64,000 nucleotides of DNA, taken from Bugula neritina (Eukaryota; Bryozoa; Gymnolaemata; Cheilostomatida; Bugulidae). The DNA lies in assembly GCA_964035545.1 (NCBI GenBank), contig CAXIUT010000181.1, forward strand, positions 1-64,000, in the 5' to 3' direction. The notes beneath the pieces are model-generated. The model was not told the origin of the DNA and did no database searches. It saw only the letters and a list, made by a program, of their open reading frames with translations. Below, piece after piece: positions 13,005 through 24,793 of the stretch. A program made the translations under genes and the position numbers. Position 1 is the first letter of the stretch, and each line of letters opens with the position of its first letter.

Positions 13005-14255
13005 ATGCTAACCTTAGCAAGGAAAGTTGTAGTTAGAGGTTGTTGGTTTTCTTCTAAAAGAAATAAATCAAAATCATAGCCATCTTAAAATTCATAGCCT
13101 TTTTAAAAAGATGCTTTCAAGGCTTATCGAGGTAAAGTTGAAAAGAGTTCTATTTTGAGACAATTTCGTTAGGATGTTTTCGTCGTTCTTAATTGGCTGG
13201 TGATTGGAACAGTTAAAAGGTTTCTCAAGAATAAAGTAAAAAACTTCAAAAGATGTTAAATACTGATAAAGATAAGATGTTGGATAGAGTTAGTGATATT
13301 TAGTTGAGAGCTAATCAAAGACGAAATATGTAATTAATTTTATGATATATAGATTTAAGTAGAATTCTGGGAGAAGTATTTTATCGGATTATGGAAATTA
13401 CAAAGCTTATGATAAAGTGCATCCGATAATGAAAGATCGTAATTTATAGGAAGGGTAATTTATATCTAATAGTGAAGTAACAAAGAATCTTTATAACTTT
13501 ATTGGAAGTTGCCTGATTAATATAAAGAAAACAGGATGTGCAGTCGATTATTATTGATTAATTTCCAGCTAATCGAAGACATACTACCATAGCTGATTAT
13601 GGTAAATAACTTCAAAAAGAAATAAATGATGCTCAAAATGATCAATAGTTGCTATACTAGCAAGCAAAAATTCATAACACTCCAAAATATAAAATTCTTA
13701 ATCCTTAGCTGGATGAAGATGATATCGAAGATGAAAAATTTTGGTGGAGCTCCTGGTTAAGAAGTACATGACTTTACTGGAATACCTAAAAGTATTGATC
13801 CTTGGAATAAAGAGGATAACTTTGAAGCTACTTTATCTCCTAATGCAGTTGATACTATTTATCATTTGTATTTGCAAGGATGGAGCGTGAGAGATATAAG
13901 TAAGAGATTCGGAATATTGCCTGCAAGGACTAAATTTTGTGTTTGGGTTCGAGCTCAACTATATCATGAGATAATACCTAAGATGGGAGTTAAATATTAT
14001 ATGAAGGCTCTTCGTTTTTAGCAGCGTTATAATGAAGAAAAAGCTTTTTGTGATTATGGATTAGATCTTCAAGAATTAACTAATACAGGTGTATTAACTG
14101 AAATAACTGAATGGAATGAAAAAATGTTGGATGCTCAAAGAAGAGAAGAGTAATTTCAAGGAGCTATGCTTAAACTTTAAAAGGAAAAGAAATTTAATAA
14201 GTATTAAATGGTTTAGGTTGGAACTCATGGACGGGAACATAAAAATATCGATTGA
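13005..14255 (+). CDS. Mitochondrial ribosomal-type protein, frame-disrupted
   Basis: Starts MLTLARKVVVRGCWFSSK, a plausible mitochondrial targeting sequence. The main domain, in the second half, contains DTIYHLYLQGWSVRDISKRF and GILPARTKFCVWVRAQ, a pattern seen in mitochondrial small-subunit proteins of the mS35/Bot1 type. That assignment is tentative and based on recall of the motif style. The frame must be corrected by one base at about 13175 (T run), 13537 and 13742 (A/T run), and there is a possible 23-nt GT...AG intron near 13330. Corrections join coherent protein on both sides (for example DEDDIEDEKF to GGAPGQEVHDF), suggesting sequencing errors rather than decay. Confidence 0.55.
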
Positions 14256-14397
14256 AGGAATGGAAAATCTTTAGAGGAAAAGGAAGTGATGAATACTTTT
14301 TGAAGAATAAAGTGCTTAAAACTCTTACTCGGGCCCAAAAACATATGAATCACGTTTATTATTGATTCATAAACAATTTGACTATCAAATTTATTGA

Positions 14398-14973
14398 TCA
14401 TCTACTATTAAATGCTGGTCTTCCTCTTCCTCCTCCAGATCCTCCTCGGAAATTACCTCCTCCTTGCCCTCCTCTAAAGTTACCTCCTCCTCTTCCTCCT
14501 TGTCCTCCTCTGAAGTTTCCTCCTGGTGCTTCTCTACCTCTGAATCCTCCTGGCGCTCCTCTTCCTCTTTGCCCTGGAGGTCCTCTTGGTCTGGCAGTTT
14601 GAGGCCTGGTGAATTTTTAAGTTGAGAGGAGATCATCTGGACTCATATAGAAACTTTGTCCTACTTTGAAGTTGGAAATATCTACTCCTTCAACTGGTTT
14701 GACACTGAAATAGAAGGCATTGAGAGGGCCAAATATTTAATCTATAGTACCAATTTTAGCTTTATTTTCTAGATAGACAGATCTGTTAAATTTAGGGAAA
14801 CGACTCATATCATTGCACTTGAGAACAAGACTTCTTTCTGATTTATGAAGGTATGTGGCATAAGCAACAACGTAACTTGGTGGTTAGTCATTATTAAACC
14901 TTTTATTAGGAGGTCCTCCTCTGAAGTTTCCTTTTTGTTGATATGAGTTGTTAGGTTTAAAATCTTTTCCCAT
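14398..14973 (-). CDS. GAR1: H/ACA snoRNP protein GAR1
   Basis: 191 aa, minus strand, ATG to TGA with no intron. It has N- and C-terminal RGG/GGR-rich tails around a central core (SYVVAYATYLHKSERSLVLK, then VYLENKAKIGTIDQIFGP and FYFSVKPVEGVDISNFKVGQ). The architecture and the I/V-G-x-I-D-x-I-F-G-P core motif are characteristic of GAR1, a core protein of H/ACA particles that direct pseudouridylation and rRNA processing in the nucleolus. The Gly/Arg tail gives a Pro-rich antisense frame on the plus strand, which is only a shadow. Confidence 0.93.
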
Positions 14974-15101
14974 GATTATTTCAACAGTGATAATTATATT
15001 ATTATAAATGATTATTAATCATCAGATTTAAAGAGATTTAGATCCTTAATATTCAATAGATTATTACTTTTTTTACTATATTTATTTCTTTTATATTGTG
15101 G

Positions 15102-17245
15102 ATGTAAGAAAAAGGATATAAAGAGGAGGAATCTGCTAATAAAGAATAAGAAAATGTTGAACAGATAGAATAAGATAAAAAAGATCCTGAAACTCTCTCA
15201 TAAGGAGAAAGAATGGGACTATCCAAACAACAACTTAGAAAACTTGCTAAAAAATTAGAGAAGAAACAAAAAGATGCGAACAAGTAAAAAGCTAAGGCTT
15301 TAGGTCAAAAATAATCAAAAAAAGTAGAAGGAAATAAGCCAAAAACTTAGATTGACTAAAAATATCGAGCATAATTTAACAGTCAAAAGATCGTTCTCGA
15401 GTCAAACAAATCTCTTCCAAAGGAGAATGAAGAAAATATTTTAGTAACTTCTGCTCTTCCCTATGTAAACAATGTCCCTCATCTGGGAAACATAATTGGG
15501 TGTGTTCTTTCAGCAGATGTTTATTCTAGATTCAAAAAGTTACAAGGAGTCAACACACTATATATAAGTGGAACTGATTAATATGGAACAGCTACTGAAG
15601 TCAAAGCACTGGAATAGAAGAAGACTCCTAAAGAGGTGTGTGATCACTACTTTAAGATACATGATGAGGTGTATAAATGGTTTGATATTGGTTTTGATTA
15701 TTTTGGAAGGACTAGTACTGAGTGGCATACAAAAGTTGTCCAGGAGTTGTTTTTGAATTGTAACAAGCAGGGTAAGATAAGTCAAGAAGAGATGACTCAA
15801 TGTTTTTGTGAGCATTGTAATTTATTTTTAGCTGATAGATATATAGTTGGCAATTGTCCTTTCTGTTAATTTAACTAAGCTAGAGGAGATCAATGCGACA
15901 AATGTCAAAAACTGTTTAAACTAGCCAACCGAACTAAAAGATTACAAGTGCAATATATGTCGTAATAAGCCAATAATCAGATAGACAACTCATTTCTTTC
16001 TGAATTTGCCATAGATAGTGGGATAATTAAAGACTTGGATTGATTCTGCAACTAAGAACTGGTCTGCTAATTCTATCGCTATAACTAATAGTTGGCTGAA
16101 TATGGGTTTGAGATCTAAGTGTATAACACGTGATTTGAAATGGGGAGTGCCTGTTCCTTTATAGGGGTATTAGAATAAAGTTTTTTATGTATGGTTTGAT
16201 GCTCCTATTGGGTATATATCTATTACTGCTGGACATCTTGGATAAGGTTATAAGAGTTGGTGGATGAGCAAAATGGTTAAGTTATATCAATTTATGGGCA
16301 AAGATAATGTTCCTTTTCATACTGTTATCTTCCCTTCTTCTCTTATTTCATCTAAAATGGATTGGACTTTACTTAGTCATTTGTCTACTACTGAATATCT
16401 AAATTATTAGAATGGAAAGTTTAGTAAAACTCATGGAACTGGTGTTTTCGGCAACCACGTTATTTAATTATAAAAATATATTCCTAGTTAGATATGGAGG
16501 TACTATCTTCTGGTCAATAGACCTGAGACAAGTGATTCCTAATTTTCATGGCAGGGTTTTGCTGATAGAAATAATAACTAATTGCTGGCTAATTTAGGCA
16601 ATGGTGTTCATCGTGCTCTTCAATATATCTATCACAACTTGTCAGCAAAGATACCTAAAGTTAAAATAGATAGACTAACTGAAATGGATTTCGATTTTAT
16701 TAACTAACTTAAAAGCAGATATTATAAGTATCGATAATTGATGAATACAATTTAATTGAAGTAGGGTCTTAAATTTTGCATGGAAGTTAGTTCTAGTGGC
16801 AATAAGTATCTACAGGAATCTAAGTTTTGGTAGTAATAAAACAAAAAATCAGGAAGGTATTTTATTTATAATATAGAACTGAAATAGTGTTGAGTATTAT
16901 TACGAATTTCATCAGATTTTAATCTTTTCTATTTGAACCTTATATGCCTTCTACTAGTGCTAAAATTAATTTCCTTTTAGGACTTGAAGAAAGAACTCCA
17001 AGGGATGCTGTTTTAGGAAAAATTATCAATTAGAATGAGGAAAGTTGGATTGACATCTTTTAAATTTGACAGAAAAGTCAACTAAAATTAGGCAACCAGT
17101 GCCTTTGTTCAATATTATCAGTTAGGAGCAAATTCAAGGATGGAGAGAACGATTTGGAGGTAAAAAGGAAGTCTAGGAAAAGAAGTAGGTTAAAAAAGAG
17201 AATAAGGGAGAGAAAAAAGTCGAAGAAGCATCAATAAACAAGTGA
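15102..17245 (+). CDS. MARS1: Methionyl-tRNA synthetase, cytosolic type
   Basis: Charges tRNA-Met. The class I core is clear: [18 protein letters not shown] with the HLGN (HIGH) motif, zinc-binding Cys pairs (CEHC/CPFC and CDKC/CNIC), WFDAPIGY, and KFSKTHG in place of KMSKS. A lysine-rich extension of ~105 aa precedes the core. There is one 20-nt intron at 16857-16876. Two single-base frame corrections are needed: near 15931 (before PTELKDYKC, one extra base) and near 17061 (T run, one missing), and they cancel in length. The C-terminal tail ends in a Lys/Glu-rich segment. The signature lysine region has Phe for Met and Thr for the second Ser. Confidence 0.93.
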
Positions 17246-17469
17246 TAATTAAAGAAGTCAAATAATATTATTTATTTAGATCAATCTTAACTTAACTTTA
17301 TTTAATTTTTTCCATTCAGTATAAATATATTTTTTATTTCATGATCTTTTGTATTTGTTTTTAAGATAATTAAAAATTTATTGTAGCTTATTGAATCAGA
17401 ATTTAATCAGTGGTTTTATTTAAATGTACATTAAAATCTAAACTTCAATAATATTTACCTATCAATTCT

Positions 17470-18122
17470 ATGCAAGTTTGTATCAAACCAATCGAAGCAA
17501 GTCTTACTCATGACACATAATTCCTCGCAAGAATGGTATCTCTTTCTTAACCAAGGATCCTTTCTGTAAAATATATCTGGGCGGGCAGTTCCATAGATCG
17601 GCAACTTGTTAAAGTGGAGGCAAAAACCCTCACTGGAACGACAGATTCTTCTTCTCTTTGATGCAGAACTGTGATCCAATTCTAAAAGTCGAAGTTTGGG
17701 ACAATGATGCTGTCAATGACGATCTCATTGGGGCAGGAAGTTACAACATCATGCAGTACATGAGTCAATGTACCAATACTACACGTAAATAATTGACTAT
17801 TTAGTACTTGTTGATCTCTACTACAACAGCAGACCTGCAGGAAGAATCAGTATTGCTTTGGAATTCAATCCAAATCAGATGGGAATGGGAATGGGAATGG
17901 GCATGATGAATCCAATGGTCAATCCTATGGCTAATTATGGCATGGGAACAATGGGACCAATGGGGCCTATGGGACCAATGGGAGGTATGGGACCAATGGG
18001 CATGGGAGGAATGATGGGTGGCAATATGGGTCCTAACGGTATGGGAGGTATGGGAGGCAATATGGGACCAATGGGCGGTATGGGAGGAATGGGTGGGTGG
18101 ATGGAATAATAACGGATGGTGA
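17470..18122 (+). CDS. C2-domain protein with Gly/Met-rich tail, copy 1
   Basis: An N-terminal C2-like domain (SLTHDTQFLARM, DPFCKIYLGGQ, KNPHWNDRFFFSL, LKVEVWDNDAVNDDLIG), then VDLYYNSRPAGRISIALEF, then a tail of MGMGMG, GPMGPM and GGMGG repeats. The Asp positions (DPF, WDND, DD) fit Ca2+/phospholipid binding. Two 20-nt introns, 17536-17555 and 17785-17804. The last few codons need a one-base correction to end WNNNGW-stop like the downstream paralogue; the literal frame runs to TGA at 18188. Tandem paralogue of the next gene, with introns at matching positions. Confidence 0.88.
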
Positions 18123-18295
18123 TCATTATCCTTTTATTCAATGAATTCATATTATTTAATACTCTTTTTAATTTCTTTATCTTTAGGTGATCTTTAAGGT
18201 TAATCTCTTTACTTATCTTCAGATTTTTACTTGTAACAAATAATAATTATTCATTGGAGTTTAATGTTTAAGAGATTAATAAATAAGATATTTCA

Positions 18296-18938
18296 ATGCA
18301 GGTTTCTATCAGACCCATGTAAGCTACTCTTACCAGAGACACTTAGTTTCTGGGAAGAATGGTAAATCATCAGTAATTCAGGACCCTTTCGTCAAAGTCT
18401 ATCTTGGAGGTCAATTTTTCCGGTCATCTACCTGTGAAGACGGAGGTAAAAACCCTCACTGGAACGATAGATTCTTCTTTAATGTAATGCCCAATAGCGA
18501 TCCAACTCTTAAAATATAAGTTTGGGACAATGACAGTTGTGAAGACGATATGGTTGGTCGAGGAATGTACAACCTCTCTCAAAACTTCATGCAAGGAATG
18601 AATCAAACTTGTATATCTAGCTTTATGTAGTGATGGTCGACCTATTTTTCGGTAACAGACCCGCTGGTAGAATCAATGTCTCTGTTGAATTTAACAATCA
18701 AGGAGGTATGGGAGGAGGAATGGGAATGGGAGGCGGTATGGGCATGGGTGGTGGTATGGGAGGAATGGGCGGTGGTATGGGAGGCATGGGTGGTATGGGA
18801 GGTATGGGAGGAGGAATGGGAGGCATGGGAGGAGGTTTCGGAGGTAATATGGGTGGAGGAATGGGAGGTGGTTTTGGCGGCAATATGGGAGGAATGGGAG
18901 GAAATATGGGAGGTGGAGGGTGGAATAATGGATGGTGA
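18296..18938 (+). CDS. C2-domain protein with Gly/Met-rich tail, copy 2
   Basis: 200 aa after removing 20-nt introns at 18362-18381 and 18611-18630. The C2 core aligns to the upstream gene almost residue for residue (LTRDTQFLGRM, DPFVKVYLGGQFFRSSTC, KNPHWNDRFFFNV, LKIQVWDNDSCEDDMVG), then VDLFFGNRPAGRINVSVEF and ~75 aa of GGM/GGGMG/GGNMGG repeats ending WNNGW. Gly/Met tails of this kind are low-complexity and might drive self-association; that is inference. Family knowledge: small C2 proteins bind membranes in response to Ca2+. Tandem duplication is clear from the shared intron positions. Confidence 0.9.
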
Positions 18939-19017
18939 TATATCCTTTAAAATCTTTATTTATCTTTTCCTAAATTATTTATTTTTCTCTTTTAGATAAT
19001 TAATAATTCAATCAACA

Positions 19018-20513
19018 ATGCCAGCATCATCAGACAAAGTGCAATACATTCTCTAAACAACTTTATAATAGTCTCTTCCGCTAGTCCGCAAAGGAATCTT
19101 TTCTTAATCCTAGTTGCAGACCATAATGTCAGTGCGTTAGAAGCAGTAGCACTCGATGTTGAAGAGATAGTACAAGATGACTGATTATTTGGGTGCAATA
19201 TAATATGAGTATTCGTTGTAGCGTGAAAGAAAGAAGAGAATGACAGATATAGCTAAGGTGTAGATGGGTAGTAATCCTGTATTTAGGAAATAATCTGGTG
19301 CTGATTTTGTTGGTATATTTATTGATATTTAGTTGTAAAACGAATTTTGAGGCTTTGGGATAGAACGATGCATAAATATAAGTTTTAGTTGAGATTATGG
19401 AAACAATATCTTAGTTTGACTATTGCCATTGGTAGTAAAAAACATTTTTATAAGGTTTTGACTAATGCTTTGAGATTTTTACCTTTTTAGGTGTAGTTAT
19501 GGAAAATAGGAGCTTGTTATTAAAGTTAGGTAGGTAAAAATATGTGGAAAGGAAGAAAAATATTGGTTAAAGGAATGAAAATGGTACCAAAAGGTTTAAG
19601 AAACATGTAATTAGGTGAATTTATGATTGGTTATGAGGTAGATTTTTTGAGACAGTTGGTATAAAGAAAAAATATATTGGTTAAAGGATAGACACAGATA
19701 AAAATGATTGGAAACTAGGATTAATAATCTTAAAACTAATAGGAATAACATGAAATATAAACAATGAATCTTTAAAATTACGACAACATAATATGTTTGG
19801 TTATTTAGTAGCTAATAACTAAAAATAACGATTAGAGTTCATCAAAACTAAACTTTATTTCAATAAAAAAGAGGTTATTCGATTTATTGCATGGCTTAAA
19901 AAATAGATAAGATAACAAAGAAGTAAAAGTGGTATTGCAGAAGGCGATCGATAGATTGAACTAATGCAAAAACACATAAAATTAATAGTAATAAATTTAA
20001 TAGGTTCAAATGAAAATAGAGAGGATATAGAATAGCAATTTACCATTTATTGAATAGATAAATAATTGGAAATAGAAGATGTTGGATAATGAAGTTAATA
20101 TTAAATGGAATGTAGTCTTAAAGGCTTTACAAGTATATTGTTTGAAGCCATAGTATTTGATATAATTTTATCAATTTCTACTAAAAGTCAATGCTAAACA
20201 AACTGTTCATTTTATTCTATCTAAAAGAAATAATACGAAATTGCCTACTACTATTTTATAAAATTTGCTTGATCTTTATTTTTAGGTATCAGATAAAAAT
20301 ATGTTAAAATTGGTTATAAGTCAAATTGATCGATGGTTGACTGCATCAGATGTCAAAAATAATATTGATTTGCTTTCGAAAATAGCTAAATTTAACTTAA
20401 AATAGTAAAGATTTTAGAGTACAACTAAGATCTTACGATCAGTATCTATCTAATATAGAAGTGAGCCTTAATTTATTGCTTTGTGTAATAAGGTGTCTAA
20501 TATCAATAAATGA
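19018..20513 (+). CDS. UTP6: U3 snoRNP/SSU processome protein UTP6
   Basis: About 498 aa. The N-terminus has the family pattern (DKVQYILQTTLQQSLPLVRK, GIFSQSQLQTIMSVRQKQQH, DYLGAIQYEYSLQRERKKRM), followed by HAT-type helices (RILRLWDRTMHKYKFQLRLW, KQYLSLTIAIGSKKHF, NALRFLPFQVQLW). UTP6 is part of the small-subunit processome that acts with U3 snoRNA on pre-rRNA in the nucleolus. One missing base in an A run near 19338 separates the N-terminus from the HAT repeats; otherwise the frame is open to TGA. With GAR1 it is the second ribosome-biogenesis gene on this chromosome. Confidence 0.87.
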
Positions 20514-20545
20514 TCTTTGTATTTGTGATATCAATAATATTAATT

Positions 20546-21503
20546 ATGAGTATGTAGAATGTGACTATTCGTAAGTCAGAAGAAAATCCTTAGAAAAATT
20601 TGATAGCAATGAAAAATCGAGTGCATTTATTGCGAAATCAATTGAAAAAAGAAAAAGATTCAATACAGAAGCATAAAAGTATGACATAGGAGATGATCCG
20701 TAAAAAGGTGGAAATAAGCAAGTTGTCTGTTTTGGTATTATTTCTGATAATTAGAGAAATAAAGATTATGTGGGAGAGTAGATGGAGAGAGAAAGATTGA
20801 AATAAAGAAATTTATCTTTGAGATAGGGGCATAAAAAATAGATGGATAGTATATTTAAGGCGATTCATCTTGTTAAATTGGATTAGGCCAGGAAAGTTAA
20901 AAAGATGTCGAAGCAAAATAGATCTATTATTAATTAGAGATAGAGTCAGAATAAATAAAAACAGGAGTAAAGAAAAAAAGATCAAGCTTTTCAGACAGAA
21001 GTGGCTAAACTAAAATATTTATAATATTGAAGAAAAAGATGAATTCTATTTTGGCTGATGGTCAAAGAAATAAAATTTAGATATAAAAAGAAGCTAAATA
21101 AAAGAAACAATAACTGATTGAATATAAAAAAGAAGAGGAAGAACTTTTGGACCAACTGAATTGGATGCAGAAAGAGGAAACTGATGCTAAAAAAGAATAT
21201 TTGGCTTCTTTGACTTTAGGTAGCAAATAAATATTGAGAGGTTTTGATAAGAAAGGTAATAGGACTAAAGATAGGAGAAGTATTAGTCCATTAAGTCAAA
21301 GATAAAGTAAAGAATGGTCATCAGAAATGTAAAGATCTCGATACAGTAAAGGATAAATACGATATATGGAAAGTTAGTTATCAAAAATATCTAAGCCGAT
21401 AATGAGTTCAAATGATTTGAAGTTGCCTAGGACGAGTGTGGATCCAGATAAGCTTCAGATAATTTTGAATGAATTACAGCAGTTATAATCTCGATCAAAA
21501 TGA
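20546..21503 (+). CDS. Coiled-coil hypothetical protein (frame uncertain)
   Basis: The C-terminal half is a clear charged coiled coil (QKEAKQKKQQLIEYKKEEEE, LLDQLNWMQKEE) followed by a Ser/Arg-rich tail ending SRSK-stop. Upstream, coherent protein switches between frames twice (near 20,700-20,850 and 21,024), so the true N-terminus is unclear. The ATG at 20546 gives MSMQNVTIRKSEENPQKN, while another open frame passes through from before it. No intron of the usual 20-nt type explains the switches, so single-base errors are the simplest cause. Function unknown. Confidence 0.5.
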
Positions 21504-21546
21504 TAATTTTTATATTGTCCTTGATTAAGTTATAGAACTAATTTAA

Positions 21547-23465
21547 ATGAGTCGAATTAACTTCCGTGCGGAGGGTCATCGAGTAGAAGCTCCATCCAAT
21601 AGAGATCTCGAACAAAAGCTTACTTACCAGCAACTACTTAACTTGAACCATGATCTTAGTAAATAAAATCAGCAACTTAAAAACATCTGTATTAATTAAT
21701 GTATTTAGCTAGTCGTCTCGGTCAGGAGTTGAGAAGTCTGCATACTCAATTTGATATCAGACCAAGAGATTAAAACAACTAACTGTATGGAGCCATTGGA
21801 TCACATCCTATTTTGCATCAGTATGAGTTGACTTTGATTCCCTTGTTGGAGGCTTATTAAGCTAAAATTCAAGAGTTTTAGAGTGGATTTTAGACAATTA
21901 ATGAAGAATTTATCAATCTTGAAAAGAAATATATTGAAGTTTCTTCTGATAATGAACGTTTGAGGACAGATTTAACTGGTAAAATCAAATAACTTGTTGA
22001 AGTCTACCAATCTGGAAGTTCTGATAAACTTGGAGCTGATTTTGGACAAATCATTCTGGCACAGACCAATGATAAACAAAAGTTTTTGTCAGAAGAAAAT
22101 AATCGTTTAGAAAGATAGTTCCAGAAATATCGTTCTTAGTCATAAAAATATTCAAGAGAACTTACTGAGAGTAAAAGACGTTAGCATGATGCTTCTTCTA
22201 GGTTGAAACAACTTGAGATTGAACATAGACAGGCTGAAGGAGAATTGAAGAGTTTAAAGGAACAGCTTTTTGAAGGTCAAATGAGAAGTAATTAATTGGA
22301 AAGTGAGAAGAAGAAATTATAAAATGATATTCAAAGAGCTATGTCTCAAGTGGCTCAGCTAAACAAAGATAGAGATGGTTTGATTAAAAACTATGAAACT
22401 TTAAAGAAAAACTATGAAAAAGACGTATCTCAAGCTCAATTAATTGAATAAAGAAGGGATTAAAGTTATGTTAAAAAGCCTTTAGAAGAGGACTAAACAA
22501 CAATTTGGAGAAGATAGTCATAAAAAGTTGGCAAAAATGCAAAAAGACTTTGATATGATTACAAGATAAAGAAACAAACTGAAAGAATAACTTAACTCTT
22601 ACAAAGTGAGTCTATAAACTGCAAATGATCAATTAGCAGAGGTCAATAAAAAGATGGATACACTATCTAATGAAAAAAGAGCAGTTGAAATGAGTGAAAT
22701 TAAAAATAAGAAATTATTGGATCAATTTACTTAAAAGAGTAAGATTGATATTTAGAGGATGAGACGTCAAAATGAAGATGAAGTAAAAAGGATAGAAGAT
22801 GATTATTATGCTAAAATTGATGCTAAACAGAAGCAAATAGCAAAAATCTAAGAGGATTTAGATTAGATAAAACTTCAAAAGGATAAGTTGGAGCAGGAAA
22901 ATATTATTCATACTACTCTAGCTAAATAAAATAAAAAAGATTATCGCTCAAAAGATAACAAAAGAGCTGCAGAGAAGTTAGAAGAGAAATTAGCTATTAA
23001 CTAAGAACTTTTCAAAGAACAATTGCAGATCATTGAAAATGACAACGTCTACTTGAAAAGATAAAATTAAAGTTACAAAAACGAGGTCAAGGAAAAGAAT
23101 GAAGAATTAAGAAGACTTCGACAAGAATTGGAAAAAGTTAAGAGGTAGCTAATAGAAGCTGAAGAAAAGCATGTTATTATCATCGAAGAAATAAAGAGAG
23201 TGAGGAGTGAGTATGAAGGCAGTCTTCGAGATAAGTAGCGACTCTTTGATCAGAAAGTAAAAGAAATTCGAATGGTGGTTGAGTAATCCTAGAGGAAACG
23301 CAAATCTGAGCGTGAGAAGGTGGCTGAATCATCTCGTGAATATAAGAGAGTACTATTAATATAATTTAGGTGTTAGAGGATATAAAGAACACTTATGAGT
23401 AGCGAATTCGTGTATTGTAGGGCTAACTTATTAATAATAATAAAGGACGCAAAGAAGTATATTGA
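21547..23465 (+). CDS. Long coiled-coil protein, possibly ciliary/centrosomal
   Basis: About 625 aa. After a short head (SRINFRAEGHRVEAPSN) comes SRLGQELRSLHTQFDIRPRD, then ~500 residues of nearly continuous heptad-rich coiled coil (for example ERLRTDLTGKIKQLVEVYQ, RRLRQELEKVKRQLIEAEEK), ending VLEDIKNTYEQRIRVLQGQ and a short basic tail. Introns of 20 nt lie at 21689-21708 and 23350-23369. One single-base correction near 22470 joins the two coiled-coil halves. Length and pattern suggest a structural ciliary or basal-body protein, but I do not recognise a named family. Confidence 0.72.
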
Positions 23466-23637
23466 TTTGATGATATTTCTTTTGATATATGGATAAATAA
23501 ATATAATTATTGAATGAAAATATTGTGGAATAATAATTAAAAGATAGATTATTTTATTATTTTATTGATGCTATAAGTATTTTGATATTTAAAATAAAGA
23601 ATTAATCGAAAAGTTATAAACTAAATAAATTTCTGAG

Positions 23638-24771
23638 ATGACTCATAGAACAAATGCAAGAGAGTTCACTATAGTTCGCTACGAACAAGGGAACATTCTC
23701 CTCTACCACAAACCATCCAAAAAAACTTACCATTACTTCGAAAAAATTCCATAGTTCTCTCTCCAACAACAAATAATCCATCCCATGCTCATCCGTCCTA
23801 TCATCTATAACAATGGACTTCTTTATCCTCGTGGATTGTCTACTCTTTAAATAGAACTTGAGAACAGAAGAAGAGCTCATGCTTTTATTCCTTTCTAGGA
23901 ACCAGAACTCATCAATACGTTTGTACCACTATTGGAGTGTATTCAATTTTTGCATCAGAAAGGTATAGTGCATGGAGGCATTGTTCCATCGAATATCATC
24001 TATACTGAAGAGGAAGAGATTAGAGTGAGGGATTGGATGACTGATTGTAAAGAAAATGTATATTATTCGAATAAGAAAAGAAAAGATATTGTCCAGGAAG
24101 ATGATTTGGCTGCTTTGGGACATATTATCGCCCAGGCTACTACTCTTAAGAAAGGAAATAAGGTCTTACAAGAAAAAGAGCTTAGTCATCTTCTTTAAAA
24201 TATCATTGATAGGTATAGTAAAGGGTTTATATTCGCTTTGGCTGTTATGTTGAAGAAAAATAAAGAAAGATATGACTTGCTTCATCATTTCTTTAACAAT
24301 TAAGAAAAGTATCTTGGAGATGTCGAGTTGAATTCTCTTTATGAGTCTATCAAAAAATAAAAATAAAAAAAGAAACCCATAGTCGTTACCAATGAAAACG
24401 CCATTCCTAATACTTTACCTATTCGAGGTATTACTTCTCTTCATGAATCTCCAGTTAAGAAGAGCACTCCTCATACATCATTAAACAGCACAACAAAAAG
24501 AACAAAAGATGATTAGAATAGAAAAGGAGGTAACTAATAGACCAAGAAGAAGCAGATATAAAAGATTAATAAGATAATATAGCGAAGTAATGATTTTGTG
24601 AACGAGTTGATGGCTCGTAAGAATAACGAGCAGATACTAAAGAAGATAGCGCCTAAACCCAATATCGCTAATATTTCAATGTATACCTAGGCAGTGAAGA
24701 AAACTGTAAAGGAAATCAGTATTCAGATATCTCCTACTAAGAGAATCAGAGCTAGTTCTAGAAAGAAATGA
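23638..24771 (+). CDS. Probable pseudokinase
   Basis: 377 aa, single frame. The middle has a kinase-fold catalytic-loop landscape: FVPLLECIQFLHQKGIVHGG then IVPSNIIYTEEEEIRVRDWM, matching the usual 'LH..GI.HRD.KP.N' and 'DFG' regions. The catalytic Asp of HRD is replaced (HGG), the KP lysine is gone (IVPSN), and DFG is replaced by RDW. No glycine loop or VAIK lysine is visible at the N-terminus. So it should be catalytically dead if it is a kinase relative. The C-terminal ~150 aa are Lys/Ser-rich and disordered. Its stop is 22 bp from the stop of the convergent carrier gene. Confidence 0.68.
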
Positions 24772-24793
24772 TGTTTATATTATCATTTAGTGA

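Noticed and set aside
14378-14602. Pro-rich plus-strand frame (PPPLPP type)
   Set aside because: Antisense of the Gly/Arg-rich tail of GAR1 on the minus strand.
17935-18883. Minus-strand Pro/Ile-rich frames and a Trp/Glu-rich plus frame
   Set aside because: Shadow frames of the Gly/Met repeats of the two C2-domain genes.
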